Shown here in pieces: positions 26,657 through 38,350 of a stretch of DNA of 64,000 bases. Source of the stretch: Panulirus ornatus (taxonomy: Eukaryota > Arthropoda > Malacostraca > Decapoda > Palinuridae). The DNA is taken from the NCBI RefSeq assembly GCF_036320965.1, contig NC_092264.1, forward strand, positions 12,994,394 through 13,058,393, written 5' to 3'. Positions within the stretch are counted from its first letter, which is position 1; each line of letters begins with the position of its first letter. A program made the translations under genes and the position numbers. The notes beneath the pieces were generated by a model. It was given only the letters and a program-made list of their open reading frames with translations. It ran no database searches and was not told the origin of the DNA.

Positions 26657-29600
26657 ATATGATAATTTGTGGGTTCAGAGCCCCGCTCTTCTCATGACGT
26701 CACCCGGGAGCTCGGGCAACTGCTGAAATTGCTGAAATGCAACTCCTGGCAGAAGGCGGTTCAAATAGGAGGACATAATGTATGGTTGCTGCGTTGAAGT
26801 ACACGGCTGACGTCATCTGATAGGTGGGGTTTGGCATTGACCGACCAATCATTCATTCATCAGATAACTTGTGGATTCAGAGCCCCGCTCTTTTCAAAAC
26901 ATCACCCGGGAGCTCAGAGAAGCAACCTTACCTTATGATGTCCTGTTTGGTTCTTCTTCCGTTCACGGTGGCCTTTCTTGGCCTTGTTGGCTTATTCATG
27001 TGAATGTCGACTCTTTAATAAGCTCGGACAACAGGTGAAATGAGACTCTGGCCGGAAGACGGTACAAACAGGAGAACATAAGTTTGGGTTGCTGCGTTGA
27101 AGTACACGGCCGACGTCATCTAATAGGTGGGGTTTGGCATTGACCGACCAATCATTCATTCATCAGATAACTTGTGGGTTCAGAGCCCCGCTCTTTTCAA
27201 AACATCACCCGGGAGCTCAGAGAAGCAACATTACCTTATGATGTCCTATTTGGTTCTTCCGTTCACGGTGGCCTTTCTTGGCCTTGTTGGCTTATTCATG
27301 TGAATGTCGACTCTTTAATAAGCTCGGACAACAGCTGAAAATTTGTGGGTTCAGAGCCCCGCCCTTCTCATGACATCACCCGGGAGCGCAGAGAAGCAAC
27401 CCTACCTTATGATGTGCTGTTTGGTTTCTCTTCTGCTCACGGTGGCCTTTCTTGGCCTCTTTGGCTCATTCATGTGAATGTCGACTCTTTAATAAGCTCG
27501 GTCAACTGTTGCAAATGCGACTATGGGCGGAAGACGGTCCAAAAATGAGAACATAAGGTAGATTTGGTGTGTTGATGTACCCGGATGACGTCATTTGATA
27601 GGTGAGGCTTGGAACTTACCGACCAATCATTGATCAGACAATTTGTGTGTTCAGAGCCCCGCTCTTCTCCTGACTGCACCCGGGAGCTCAGAGTAGCAAC
27701 CCTACCTTATGATGTCCTGTTTGGTTCCTCTTCTCCTCACGTCGCCTTTCTTGGCCTCGGTAGCTCATTCATGTGAATGTTGACTCTTTAATAAGCTCGA
27801 TCAACTGTTGAAATGCGACTCTGGGTGGAAGACGGTCCAAATAGGAGAACATAAGGTAGGGTTACTGCTTTGAAGTAGTCGGAAGACGTCATGTGATACG
27901 TGGGGTTTGGGAATAACCGACCAATCATTGATGAGAAAATTTGTGGGTTCAGGGCCCCGCCCTTCTCATGACATCACCCGGGAGCTCAGAGAAGCAACCC
28001 TACCTTATGATGTGCTGTTTGGTTTCTCTTCTTTTCACGGTGGCCTTTATTGGCCTCTTTGGCTCATTCATGTGAATGTCGACTCTTTAATAAGCTCGGT
28101 CAACTGTTGCAATGCGACTATGGGCGGAAGACGGTCCAAAAAGGAGAACATAAGGTAGATTTGGTGTGTTGATGTACCCGGATGACGTCATTTGATAGAT
28201 GGGGCTTGGAACTTACTGACCAATCATTGATCAGGTGATTTGTGTGTTCAGAGCCCCGCTCTTCTCATGACGTCACCCGAGAGCTCAGAGTAGCAACGCA
28301 ACCCTATCATGTCCTGTTTGGTTTCTCTTCCCCTCAGGTCGCCTTTCTTGGCATCGCTGGCTCATTCATGTGAATGTCGACTCTTTAATAAGCTCGGTGA
28401 ACTGCTGCAATGCGACTATGGGCGGAAGACTTTCCAAAAAGGAGAACATGAGGTAGATTTGGTGTGTTGATGTACCCGGATGACGTCATTTGATAGGTAG
28501 GACTTGTAACTTACCGACCAATCATTGATCAGATAATTTATGGGTTCAGAGCCCCGCTCTTCTCATGACGTCACCCGGGAGCTCGGGCAACTGCTGAAAT
28601 TGCTGAAATGCAACTCCTGGCAGAAGGCGGTTCAAAAAGGAGGACATAATGTATGGTTGCTGCGATGAAGTACACGGCTGACGTCATCTGATAGGTGGGG
28701 TTTGGCATTGACCGACCAATCATTCATTCATCAGATAGCTTGTGGGTTCAGAGCCCCGCTCTTTTCAAAACATCACCCGGGAGCTCAGAGAAGCAACCTT
28801 ACCTTATGATGTCCTGTTTTGTTCTTCTTCCGTTCACGGTGGCCTTTCTTGGCCTTGTTGGCTTATTCATATGAATGTCGACTCTTTAATAAGCTCGGAT
28901 AACAGCTGAAATGAGACTCTGGCCGGAAGACGGTGCAAACAGGAGAACATAAGTTTGGGTTGCTGCGTTGAAGTACACGGCTGACGTCATCTGATAGGTG
29001 GGGTTTGGCATTGACCGACCAATCATTCATTCATCAGGTAACTTGTGGGTTCAGAGCCCCGCTCTTTTCAAAACATCACCCGGGAGCTCAGAGAAGCAAC
29101 CTTACCTTATGATGTCCTGTTTGGTTCTTCATCCGTTCACGGTGGCCTTTCTTGGCCTTGTTGGCTTATTCATGTGAATGTCGACTCTTTAATAAGCTCG
29201 GACAACAGCTGAAATGCGACTCTGGGTGCAAGACGGTCCAAAAAGGAGAACATAAGGTAGATTTGGTGTGTTGATGTACCCGGATGACGTCATTTGATAG
29301 ATGAGGCTTGGAACTTACCGACCAATCATTGATCAGACAATTTGTGTGTTCAGAGCCCCGCTCTTCTCCTGACTGCACCCGGGAGCTCAGAGTAGCAACC
29401 CTACCTTATGATGTCCTGTTTGGTTCCTCTTCTCCTCACGTCGCCTTTCTTGGCCTCGGTAGCTCATTCATGTGAATGTTGACTCTTTAATAAGCTCGAT
29501 CAACTGTTGAAATGCGACTCTGGGTGGAAGACAGTCCAAATAAGAGAACATAAGGTAGAGTTCCTGCGTTAAAGTAGCCGGATGACGTCGTCTGATGGGT

Positions 29601-31200
29601 TGGGCTTGGACATGACCAATCATTGGTCAGATGGTTTATAGGAAAAAAAATCCCGCCCTTCTCATGACGTCACTCGGGCAACTGAGAGTAGCAACCCTAC
29701 CTTATGTGTTCCTATTTTGTTTGTCTTCCCTCACGTCGCCTTTATTTGCCTCGCTTGCTTATTCATGTGAATGTTGACTCTTTAATATAAAAAGCTCGGT
29801 CAACTGCTGAAATGCGACTATGGTCGGAAGACGGTCCAAATAGGAGAACATAAGGTAAGGTTACTGCTTTGAAGTAGTCGGAAGACGTCATCTGATACGT
29901 GGGGTTTGGGAATAACCGACCAATCATTGATGAGAAAATTTGTGGGTTCAGAGCCCCGCCCTTCTCATGACATCACCCGGGAGCTAAGAGAAGCAACCCT
30001 ACCTTATGATGTGCTGTTTGGTTTCTCTTCTGCTCACGGTGGCCTTTATTGGCCTCTTTGGCTCATTCATGTGAATGTCGACTCTTTAATAAGCTCGGTC
30101 AACTGTTGCAATGCGACTATGGGCGGAAGACGGTTCAAAAAGGAGAACATGAGGTAGATTTGGTGGGTTGATGTACCCGGATGACGTCATTTGATAGGTA
30201 GGGCTTGTAACTTACCGACCAATCATTGATCAGATAATTTGTGGGTTCAGAGCCCCGCTCTTCTCATGACGTCACCCGGGAGCTCGGGCAACTGCTGAAA
30301 TTGCTGAAATGCAACTCCTGGCAGAAGGCGGTTCAAATAGGAGGACATAATGTATGGTTGCTGCGTTGAAGTACATGGCTGACGTCATCTGATAGGTGGG
30401 GTTTGGCATTGATCGACCAATCATTCATTCATCAGATAACTTGTGGGTTCAGAGCCCCGCTCTTTTCAAAACATCACCCGGGAGCTCAGAGAAGTAACCT
30501 TACCTTATGATGTCCTGTTTGGTTCTTCTTCCGTTCACGGTGGCCTTTCTTGGCCTTGTTGCCTTATTCATGTGAATGTCGACTCTAATAAGCTCGGACA
30601 ACAGCTGAAATGCGACTCTGGGTGCAAGACGGTCCAAAAAGGAGAACATAAGGTAGATTTGGTGTATTGATGTACCCGGATGACGTCATTTGATAGATGA
30701 GGCTTGGAACTTACCGACCAATCACTGATCAGACAATTTGTGTGATCAGAGCCCCGCTCTTCTCCTGACTGCACCCGGGAGCTCAGAGTAGCAACCCTAC
30801 CTTATGATGTCCTGTTTGGTTCCTCTTCCCCTCACGTCGCCTTTCTTGGCCTCGGTAGCTCATTCATGTGAATGTTGACTCTTTAATAAGCTCAATCAAC
30901 TGTTGAAATGCGACTCTGGGTGGAAGACGGTCCAAATAGGAGAACATAAGGTAGAGTTCCTGCGTTAAAGTAGCCGGATGACGTCGTCTGATGGGTTGGG
31001 CTTGGACATGACCAATCATTGGTCAGATGGTTTATAGGAAAAAAATCCCGCCCTTCTCATGACGTCACTCGGGCAACTGAGAGTAGCAACCCTACCTTAT
31101 GTGTTCCTATTTTGTTTGTCTTCCCCTCACGTCGCCTTTATTTGCCTCGCTTGCTTATTCATGTGAATGTTGACTCTTTAATATAAAGAGCTCGGTCAAT
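26657..31200 (-). repeat. ~4.97-kb superunit, copy 1
   Basis: Matches the segment at about 31627-36200 with an offset that drifts from 4,968 to 4,982 bp. Corresponding pairs include the CCGACGTCATCTAATAGG variant (about 27110 and 32080), the GCTGCGATGAAGTACACGG variant (28669 and 33638 regions) and the TGACTGCACC marker (29370/34348 and 30766/35746). It includes a monomer deletion variant at about 27820-27870, where one ~300-bp monomer (the one normally carrying AGAGTTCCTGCGTTAAAG) is missing. This copy retains the uninverted version of the segment inverted in copy 2. Confidence 0.82.
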
Positions 31201-31626
31201 TGCTGAAATGCGACTATGGTCGGAAGACGGTCCAAATAGGAGAACATAAGGTAGGGTTACTGCTTTGAAGTAGTCGGAAGACGTCATGTGATACGTGGGG
31301 TTTGGGAATAACCGACCAATCATTGATGAGAAAATTTGTGGGTTCAGAGCCCCGCCCTTCTCATAACATCACCCGGGAGCTAAGAGAAGCAACCCTACCT
31401 TATGATGTGCTGTTTGGTTTCTCTTCTGCTCACGGTGGCCTTTCTTGGCCTCGCTGGCTCATTCATGTGAATGTCGACTCTTTCATAAGCTCGGTCAACT
31501 GTTGCAATGCGACTATGGGCGGAAGACGGTCCAAAAAGGAGAACATGAGGTAGATTTGGTGTGTTGATGTACCCGGATGACGTCATTTGAAAGGTAGTGC
31601 TTGTAACTTACCGATCAATCATTGAT

Positions 31627-34600
31627 CAGATAATTTGTGGGTTCAGAGCCCCGCTCTTCTCATGACGTCACCCGGGAGCTCGGGCAACTGCTGAAATTGC
31701 TGAAATGCAACTCCTGGCAGAAGGCGGTTCAAATAGGAGGACATAATGTATGGTTGCTGCGTTGAAGTACACGGCTGACGTCATCTGATAGGTGGGGTTT
31801 GGCATTGACCGACCAATCATTCATTCATCAGATAACTTGTGGGTTCAGAGCCCCGCTCTTTTCAAAACATCACCCGGGAGCTCAGAGAAGCAACCTTACC
31901 TTATGATGTCCTGTTTGGTTCTTCTTCCGTTCACGGTGGCCTTTCTTGGCCTTGTTGGCTTATTCATGTGAATGTCGACTCTTTAATAAGCTCGGACAAC
32001 AGGTGAAATGAGACTCTGGCCGGAAGACGGTGCAAACAGGAGAACATAAGTTTGGGTTGCTGCGTTGAAGTACACGGCCGACGTCATCTAATAGGTGGGG
32101 TTTGGCATTGACCGACCAATCATTCATTCATCAGATAACTTGTGGGTTCAGAGCCCCGCTCTTTTCAAAACATCACCCGGGAGCTCAGAGAAGCAACATT
32201 ACCTTATGATGTCCTATTTGGTTCTTCCGTTCACGGTGGCCTTTCTTGGCCTTGTTGGCTTATTCATGTGAATGTCGACTCTTTAATAAGCTCGGACAAC
32301 AGCTGAAAATTTGTGGGTTCAGAGCCCCGCCCTTCTCATGACATCACCCGGGAGCGCAGAGAAGCAACCCTACCTTATGATGTGCTGTTTGGTTTCTCTT
32401 CTGCTCACGGTGGCCTTTCTTGGCCTCTTTGGCTCATTCATGTGAATGTCGACTCTTTAATAAGCTCGGTCAACTGTTGCAAAGCGACTATGGGCGGAAG
32501 ACGGTCCAAAAAGGAGAACATAAGGTAGATTTGGTGTGTTGACATTGAGTCGACATTCACATGAATGAGCCAAAGAGGCCAATAAAGGCCACCGTGAAAA
32601 GAAGAGAAACCAAACAGCACATCATAAGGTAGGGTTGCTTCTCTGAGCTCCCGGGTGATGTCATGAGAAGGGCGGGGCTCTGAACCCACAAATTTTCTCA
32701 TCAATGATTGGTCGGTTATTCCCAAACCCCATGTATCACATGACGTCTTCCGACTACTTCAAAGCAGTAACCCTACCTTATGTTCTCCTATTTGGACCGT
32801 CTTCCACCCAGAGTCGCATTTCAACAGTTGATCGAGCTTATTAAAGAGTCAACATTCACATGAATGAGCTACCGAGGCCAAGAAAGGCGACGTGAGGAGA
32901 AGAGGAACCAAACAGGACATCATAAGGTAGGGTTGCTACTCTGAGCTCCCGGGTGCAGTCAGGAGAAGAGCGGGGCTCTGAACACACAAATTGTCTGATC
33001 AATGATTGGTCGGTAAGTTCCAAGCCTCACCTATCAAATGACGTCATCCGGGTACATCGACTCTTTAATAAGCTCGGTCAACTGTTGCAATGCGACTATG
33101 GGCGGAAGACGGTCCAAAAAGGAGAACATCAGGTAGATTTGGTGTGTTGATGTACCCGGATGACGTCATTTGATAGATGGGGCTTGGAACTTACTGACCA
33201 ATCATTGATCAGGTGATTTGTGTGTTCAGAGCCCCGCTCTTCTCATGACGTCACCCGAGAGCTCAGAGTAGCAACGCAACCCTATCATGTCCTGTTTGGT
33301 TTCTCTTCCCCTCAGGTCGCCTTTCTTGGCCTCGCTGGCTCATTCATGTGAATGTCGACTCTTTAATAAGCTCGGTGAACTGCTGCAATGCGACTATGGG
33401 CGGAAGACGGTCCAAAAAGGAGAACATGAGGTAGATTTGGTGTGTTGATGTACCCGGATGACGTCATTTGATAGGTAGGACTTGTAACTTACCGACCAAT
33501 CATTGATCAGATAATTTGTGGGTTCAGAGCCCCGCTCTTCTCATGACGTTACCCGGGAGCTCGGGCAACTGCTGAAATTGCTGAAATGCAACTCCTGGCA
33601 GAAGGCGGTTCAAATAGGAGGACATAATGTATGGTTGCTGCGATGAAGTACACGGCTGACGTCATCTGATAGGTGGGGTTTGGCATTGACCGACCAATCA
33701 TTCATTCATCAGATAGCTTGTGGGTTCAGAGCCCCGCTCTTTTCAAAACATCACCCGGGAGCTCAGAGAAGCAACCTTACCTTATGATGTCCTGTTTTGT
33801 TCTTCTTCCGTTCTCGGTGGCCTTTCTTGGCCTTTTTGGCTTACTCATGTGAATGTCGACTCTTTAATAAGCTCGGACAACAGCTGAAATGAGACTCTGG
33901 CCGGAAGACGGTGCAAACAGGAGAACATAAGTTTGGGTTGCTGCGTTGAAGTACACGGCTGACGTCATCTGATAGGTGGGGTTTGGCATTGACCGACCAA
34001 TCATTCATTCATCAGATAACTTGTGGGTTCAGAGCCCCGCTCTTTTCAAAACATCACCCGGGAGCTCAGAGAAGCAACCTTACCTTATGATATCCTGTTT
34101 GGTTCTTCTTACGTTCACGGTGGCCTTTCTTGGCCTTGTTGGCTTATTCATGTGAATGTCGACTCTTTAATAAGCTCGGACAACAGCTGAAATGCGACTC
34201 TGGGTGCAAGACGGTCCAAAAAGGAGAACATAAGGTAGATTTGGTGTGTTGATGTACCCGGATGACGTCATTTGATAGATGAGGCTTGGAACTTACCGAC
34301 CAATCATTGATCAGACAATTTGTGTGTTCAGAGCCCCGCTCTTCTCCTGACTGCACCCGGGAGCTCACAGTAGCAACCCTACCTTATGATGTCCTGTTTG
34401 GTTCCTCTTCTCCTCACGTCGCCTTTCTTGGCCTCGGTAGCTCATTCATGTGAATGTTGACTCTTTAATAAGCTCGATCAACTGTTGAAATGCGACTCTG
34501 GGTGGAAGACAGTCCAAATAGGAGAACATAAGGTAGAGTTCCTGCGTTAAAGTAGCCGGATGACGTCGTCTGATGGGTTGGGCTTGGACATGACCAATCA

Positions 34601-36200
34601 TTGGTCAGATGGTTTATAGGAAAAACATCCCGCCCTTCTCATGACGTCACTCGGGCAACTGAGAGTAGCAACCCTACCTTATGTGTTCCTATTTTGTTTG
34701 TCTTCCCCTTACGTCGCCTTTATTTGCCTCGCTTGCTTATTCATGTGAATGTTGACTCTTTAATATAAAAAGCTCGGTCAACTGCTGAAATGCGACTATG
34801 GTCGGAAGACGGTCCAAATAGGAGAACATAAGGTAGGGTTACTGCTTTGAAGTAGTCGGAAGACATCATGTGATACGTGGGGTTTGGGAATAACCGACCA
34901 ATCATTGATGAGAAAATTTGTTGGTTCAGAGACCCGCCCTCCTCATGACATCACCCTGGAGCTAAGAGAAGCAACCCTACCTTATGATGTGCTGTTTGGT
35001 TTCTCTTCTGCTCACGGTGGCCTTTCTTGGCCTCTTTGGCTCATTCATGTGAATGTCGACTCTTTAATAAGCTCGGTCAACTGTTGCAATGCGACTATGG
35101 GCGGAAGACGGTTCAAAAAGGAGAACATGAGGTAGATTTGGTGGGTTGATATACCCGGATGACGTCATTTGATAGGTAGGGCTTGTAACTTACCGACCAA
35201 TCATTGATCAGATAATTTGTGGATTCAGAGCCCCGCTCTTCTCATGACGTCACCCGGGAGCTCGGGCAACTGCTGAAATTGCTGAAATGCAACTCCTGGC
35301 AGAAGGCGGTTCAAATAGGAGGACATAATGTATGTTTGCTGCGTTGAAGTACACGGCTGACGTCATCTGATAGGTGGGGTTTGGCATTGACCGACCAATC
35401 ATTCATTCATCAGATAACTTGTGGGCTCAGAGCCCCGCTCTTTTCAAAACATCACCCAGGAGCTCAGAGAAGCAACCTTACCTTATGATGTCCTGTTTGG
35501 TTCTTCTTCCGTTCACGGTGGCCTTTCTTGGCCTTGTTGGCTTATTCATGTGAATGTCGACTCTTTAATAAGCTCGGACAACAGCTGAAATGCGACTCTG
35601 GGTGGAAGACGGTCCAAAAAGGAGAACATAAGGTAGATTTGGTGTGTTGATGTACCCGGATGACGTCATTTGATAGATGAGGCTTGGAACTTACCGACCA
35701 ATCACTGATCAGACAATTTGTGTGTTCAGAGCCCCGCTCTTCTCCTGACTGCACCCGGGAGCTCAGAGTAGCAACCCTACCTTATGATGTCCTGTTTGGT
35801 TCCTCTTCTCCTCACGTCGCCTTTCTTGGCCTCGGTAGCTCATTCATGTGAATGTTGACTCTTTAATATGCTCGATCAACTGTTGAAATGCGACTCTGGG
35901 TGGAAGACGGTCCAAATAGGAGAACATAAGGTAGAGTTCCTGCGTTAAAGTAGCCGGATGACGTCGTCTGATGGGTTGGGCTTGGACATGACCAATCATT
36001 GATCAGATGGTTTATAGGAAAAAAATCCCGCCCTTCTCATGACGTCACTCGGGCAACTGAGAGTAGCAACACTACCTTATATGTTCCTATTTTGTTTGTC
36101 TTCCCCTCACGTCGCCTTTATTTGCCTCGCTTGCTTATTCATGTGAATGTTGACTCTTTAATATAAAGATCTCGGTCAACTGCTGAAATGCGACTATGGT
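31627..36200 (-). repeat. ~4.97-kb superunit, copy 2
   Basis: Second copy of the superunit that begins at about 26657. It carries the same monomer order, the same missing monomer and the same rare variants, apart from the ~510-bp internal inversion at 32547-33058. Similarity to copy 1 fades after about 36200, where a monomer of the GGGAAATATACTGACC type replaces the GGGAATAACCGACC type seen in copy 1 at about 31305. Confidence 0.8.
32547..33058 (+). repeat. ~510-bp inverted satellite segment
   Basis: Within the reverse-oriented arm, orientation flips to forward at ...GGTGTGTTGACATT|GAGTCGACATTC (32547) and flips back at GGGTACATC|GACTCTTTAATAAGC (33058/33059). Internally it reads as left-arm orientation, with TGCAGTCAGG at 32954. 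The collinear, uninverted counterpart is 27576-28084 in superunit copy 1. It shares the GAAAAG variant of the CACGGTGAGC element (CTTCTTTTCACGGTGGCC there) and the same missing-monomer junction, so one in-place inversion of an existing segment explains it. One breakpoint lies at the GTCGAC palindrome; four extra bases (CATT) remain at the other. Confidence 0.85.
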
Positions 36201-38350
36201 CGGAAGACGGTTCAAATAGGAGAAGATAAGGTAGGATTGCTGCTTTGAAGTAGTCGGAAGACGTCATCTGATACGTGGGGTTTGGGAAATATACTGACCA
36301 ATCATTGATAAGAAAATTTGTGGGTTCAGAGCCCCGCCCTTCTCATGACATCACCCGGGAGCTCAGAGAAGCAACCCTACCTTATGATGTGCTGTTTGGT
36401 TTCTCTTCTGCTCACGGTGGCCTTTCTTGTCCTCTTTGGCTCATTCATGTGAATGTCGACTCTTTAATAAGCTCGGTCAACTGTTGCAATGCGACTATGG
36501 GCGGAAGACGGTCCAAAAAGGAGAACATAAGGTAGATTTGGTGTGTTGATGTACCAGGATGACGTCATTTGATAGATGGGGCTTGGAACTTACTGACCAA
36601 TCATTGATCAGGTGATTTGTGTGTTCAGAGCCCCGCTCTTCTCATGACGTCACCCGAGAGCTCAGAGTAGCAACGCAACCTTATGATGTCCTGTTTGGTT
36701 TCTCTTCCCCTCAGGTCGCCTTTCTTGGCCTCGCTGGCTCAATCATGTGAATGTTATTGACTCTTTAATAAGCTCATTCATCTGGTGAAATGCGACTCTG
36801 GACGGAAGACGGTCCAAATAGGAGAACATAAGGTAGAGTTCCTCCGTTAAAGTAACCGGATGACGTCGTCTGATGGGTTGGGCTTGGACATGACCAATCA
36901 TTGGTCAGATAGATGGTTTATAGGTACAAAATCCCGTCCTTCTCATGACGTCACTCGGGCAACTGTGAGTAGCAACCCTACCTTATGATGTCCTATTTGG
37001 TTTCTCTTCCCCACACGTCGCCTTTCTTTGCCTCGCTAGCTCATTCATGTGTGAATGTAGAAGACTTTGATAAGCTCGGTCAACTGCTGAAATGCGACTA
37101 TGGTCGGAAGACGGTCCAAATAGTAGAACATAATGCAGGTTTGCTGCTTTGAAGTAGTCGGCTGACGTCATCTGATACGTGGGTTTGGGATTAACCGACC
37201 AATCAATCATTGATGTGATAATTTGTGGGTTCAGAGCCCCACCCTTCTCATGACATCACCCGGTAGCTCAGAGAAGGAACCCTACCTTATGATATGCTTT
37301 TTGGTTTCTCTTCTGCTCACGGTGGCCTTTCTTGGCCTCGCTGGCTCATTCATGTGAATGTCGACTCTTTAATAAGCTCGGTGAACTGCTGCAATGCGAC
37401 TATAGGCGGAAGACGGTCCAAAAGGGAGAACATGAGGTAGATTTGGTGGGTTGATATACCCGGATAACGTCATTTGATAGGTAGGGCTTGTAACTTACCG
37501 ACCAATCATTGATCAGATTATTTGTGGGTTCAGAGCCCCGCTCTTCTCATGACGTCACCCGGGAGCTCGGGCAACTGCTGAAGTTGCTGAAATGCAACTC
37601 CTGGCAGAAGGCGGTTCAAATAGGACATAATGTATGTTTGCTGCGTTGAAGTACACGGCTGACGTCATCTGATAGGTGGGGTTTGGCATTGACCGACCAA
37701 TCATTCATTCATCAGATAACTTGTAGGTTCAGAGCCCCGCTCTTTTCAAAACATCACCCTAGAACTCAGAGAAGCAACCTTACCTTACGATGTCCTGTTT
37801 GGTTCTTCTTCCGTTCACGGTGGCCTTTCTTGGCCTTGTTGGCTTATTCATGTGAATGTCGACTCTTTAATAAGCTCGGACAACAGCTGAAATGAGACTC
37901 TGGCCGGAAGACGGTGCAAACAGGAGAACATAAGTTTGGGTTGCTGCGTTGAAGTACACGGCTGACGTCATCTGATAGGTGGGGTTTGGCATTGACCGAC
38001 CAATCATTCATTCATCAGATAACTTGTGGGTTCAGAGCCCCGCTCTTTTCAAAACATCACCCGGGAGCTCAGAGAAGCAACCTTACCTTATGATGTCCTG
38101 TTTGCTTCTTCTTCCGTTCACGGTGGCCTTTCTTGGCCTTGTTGGCTTATTCATGTGAATGTCGACTCTTTAATAAGCTCGGACAACAGCTGAAATGCGA
38201 CTCTGGGTGGAAGACGGTCCAAAAAGGAGAACATAAGGTAGATTTGGTGTGTTGATGTACCCGGATGACGTCATTTGATAGATGAGGCTTGGAACTTACC
38301 GACCAATCATTGATCAGACAATTTGTGTGTTCAGAGCCCCGCTCTTCTCC
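36201..38350 (-). repeat. Satellite segment shared with 50250-52400
   Basis: Monomer order and rare types (GGGAAATATAC at 36285, the GTGTGAATGTAGAAGAC monomer near 37050, the GATATGCTTTTTGG monomer near 37292) match the segment about 14,050 bp to the right (50332, 51105 and 51341 regions). The TGACTGCACC marker at 38351 corresponds to 52401, also 14,050 bp. The two copies differ by scattered point changes and small indels. No gene seen. Confidence 0.75.
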
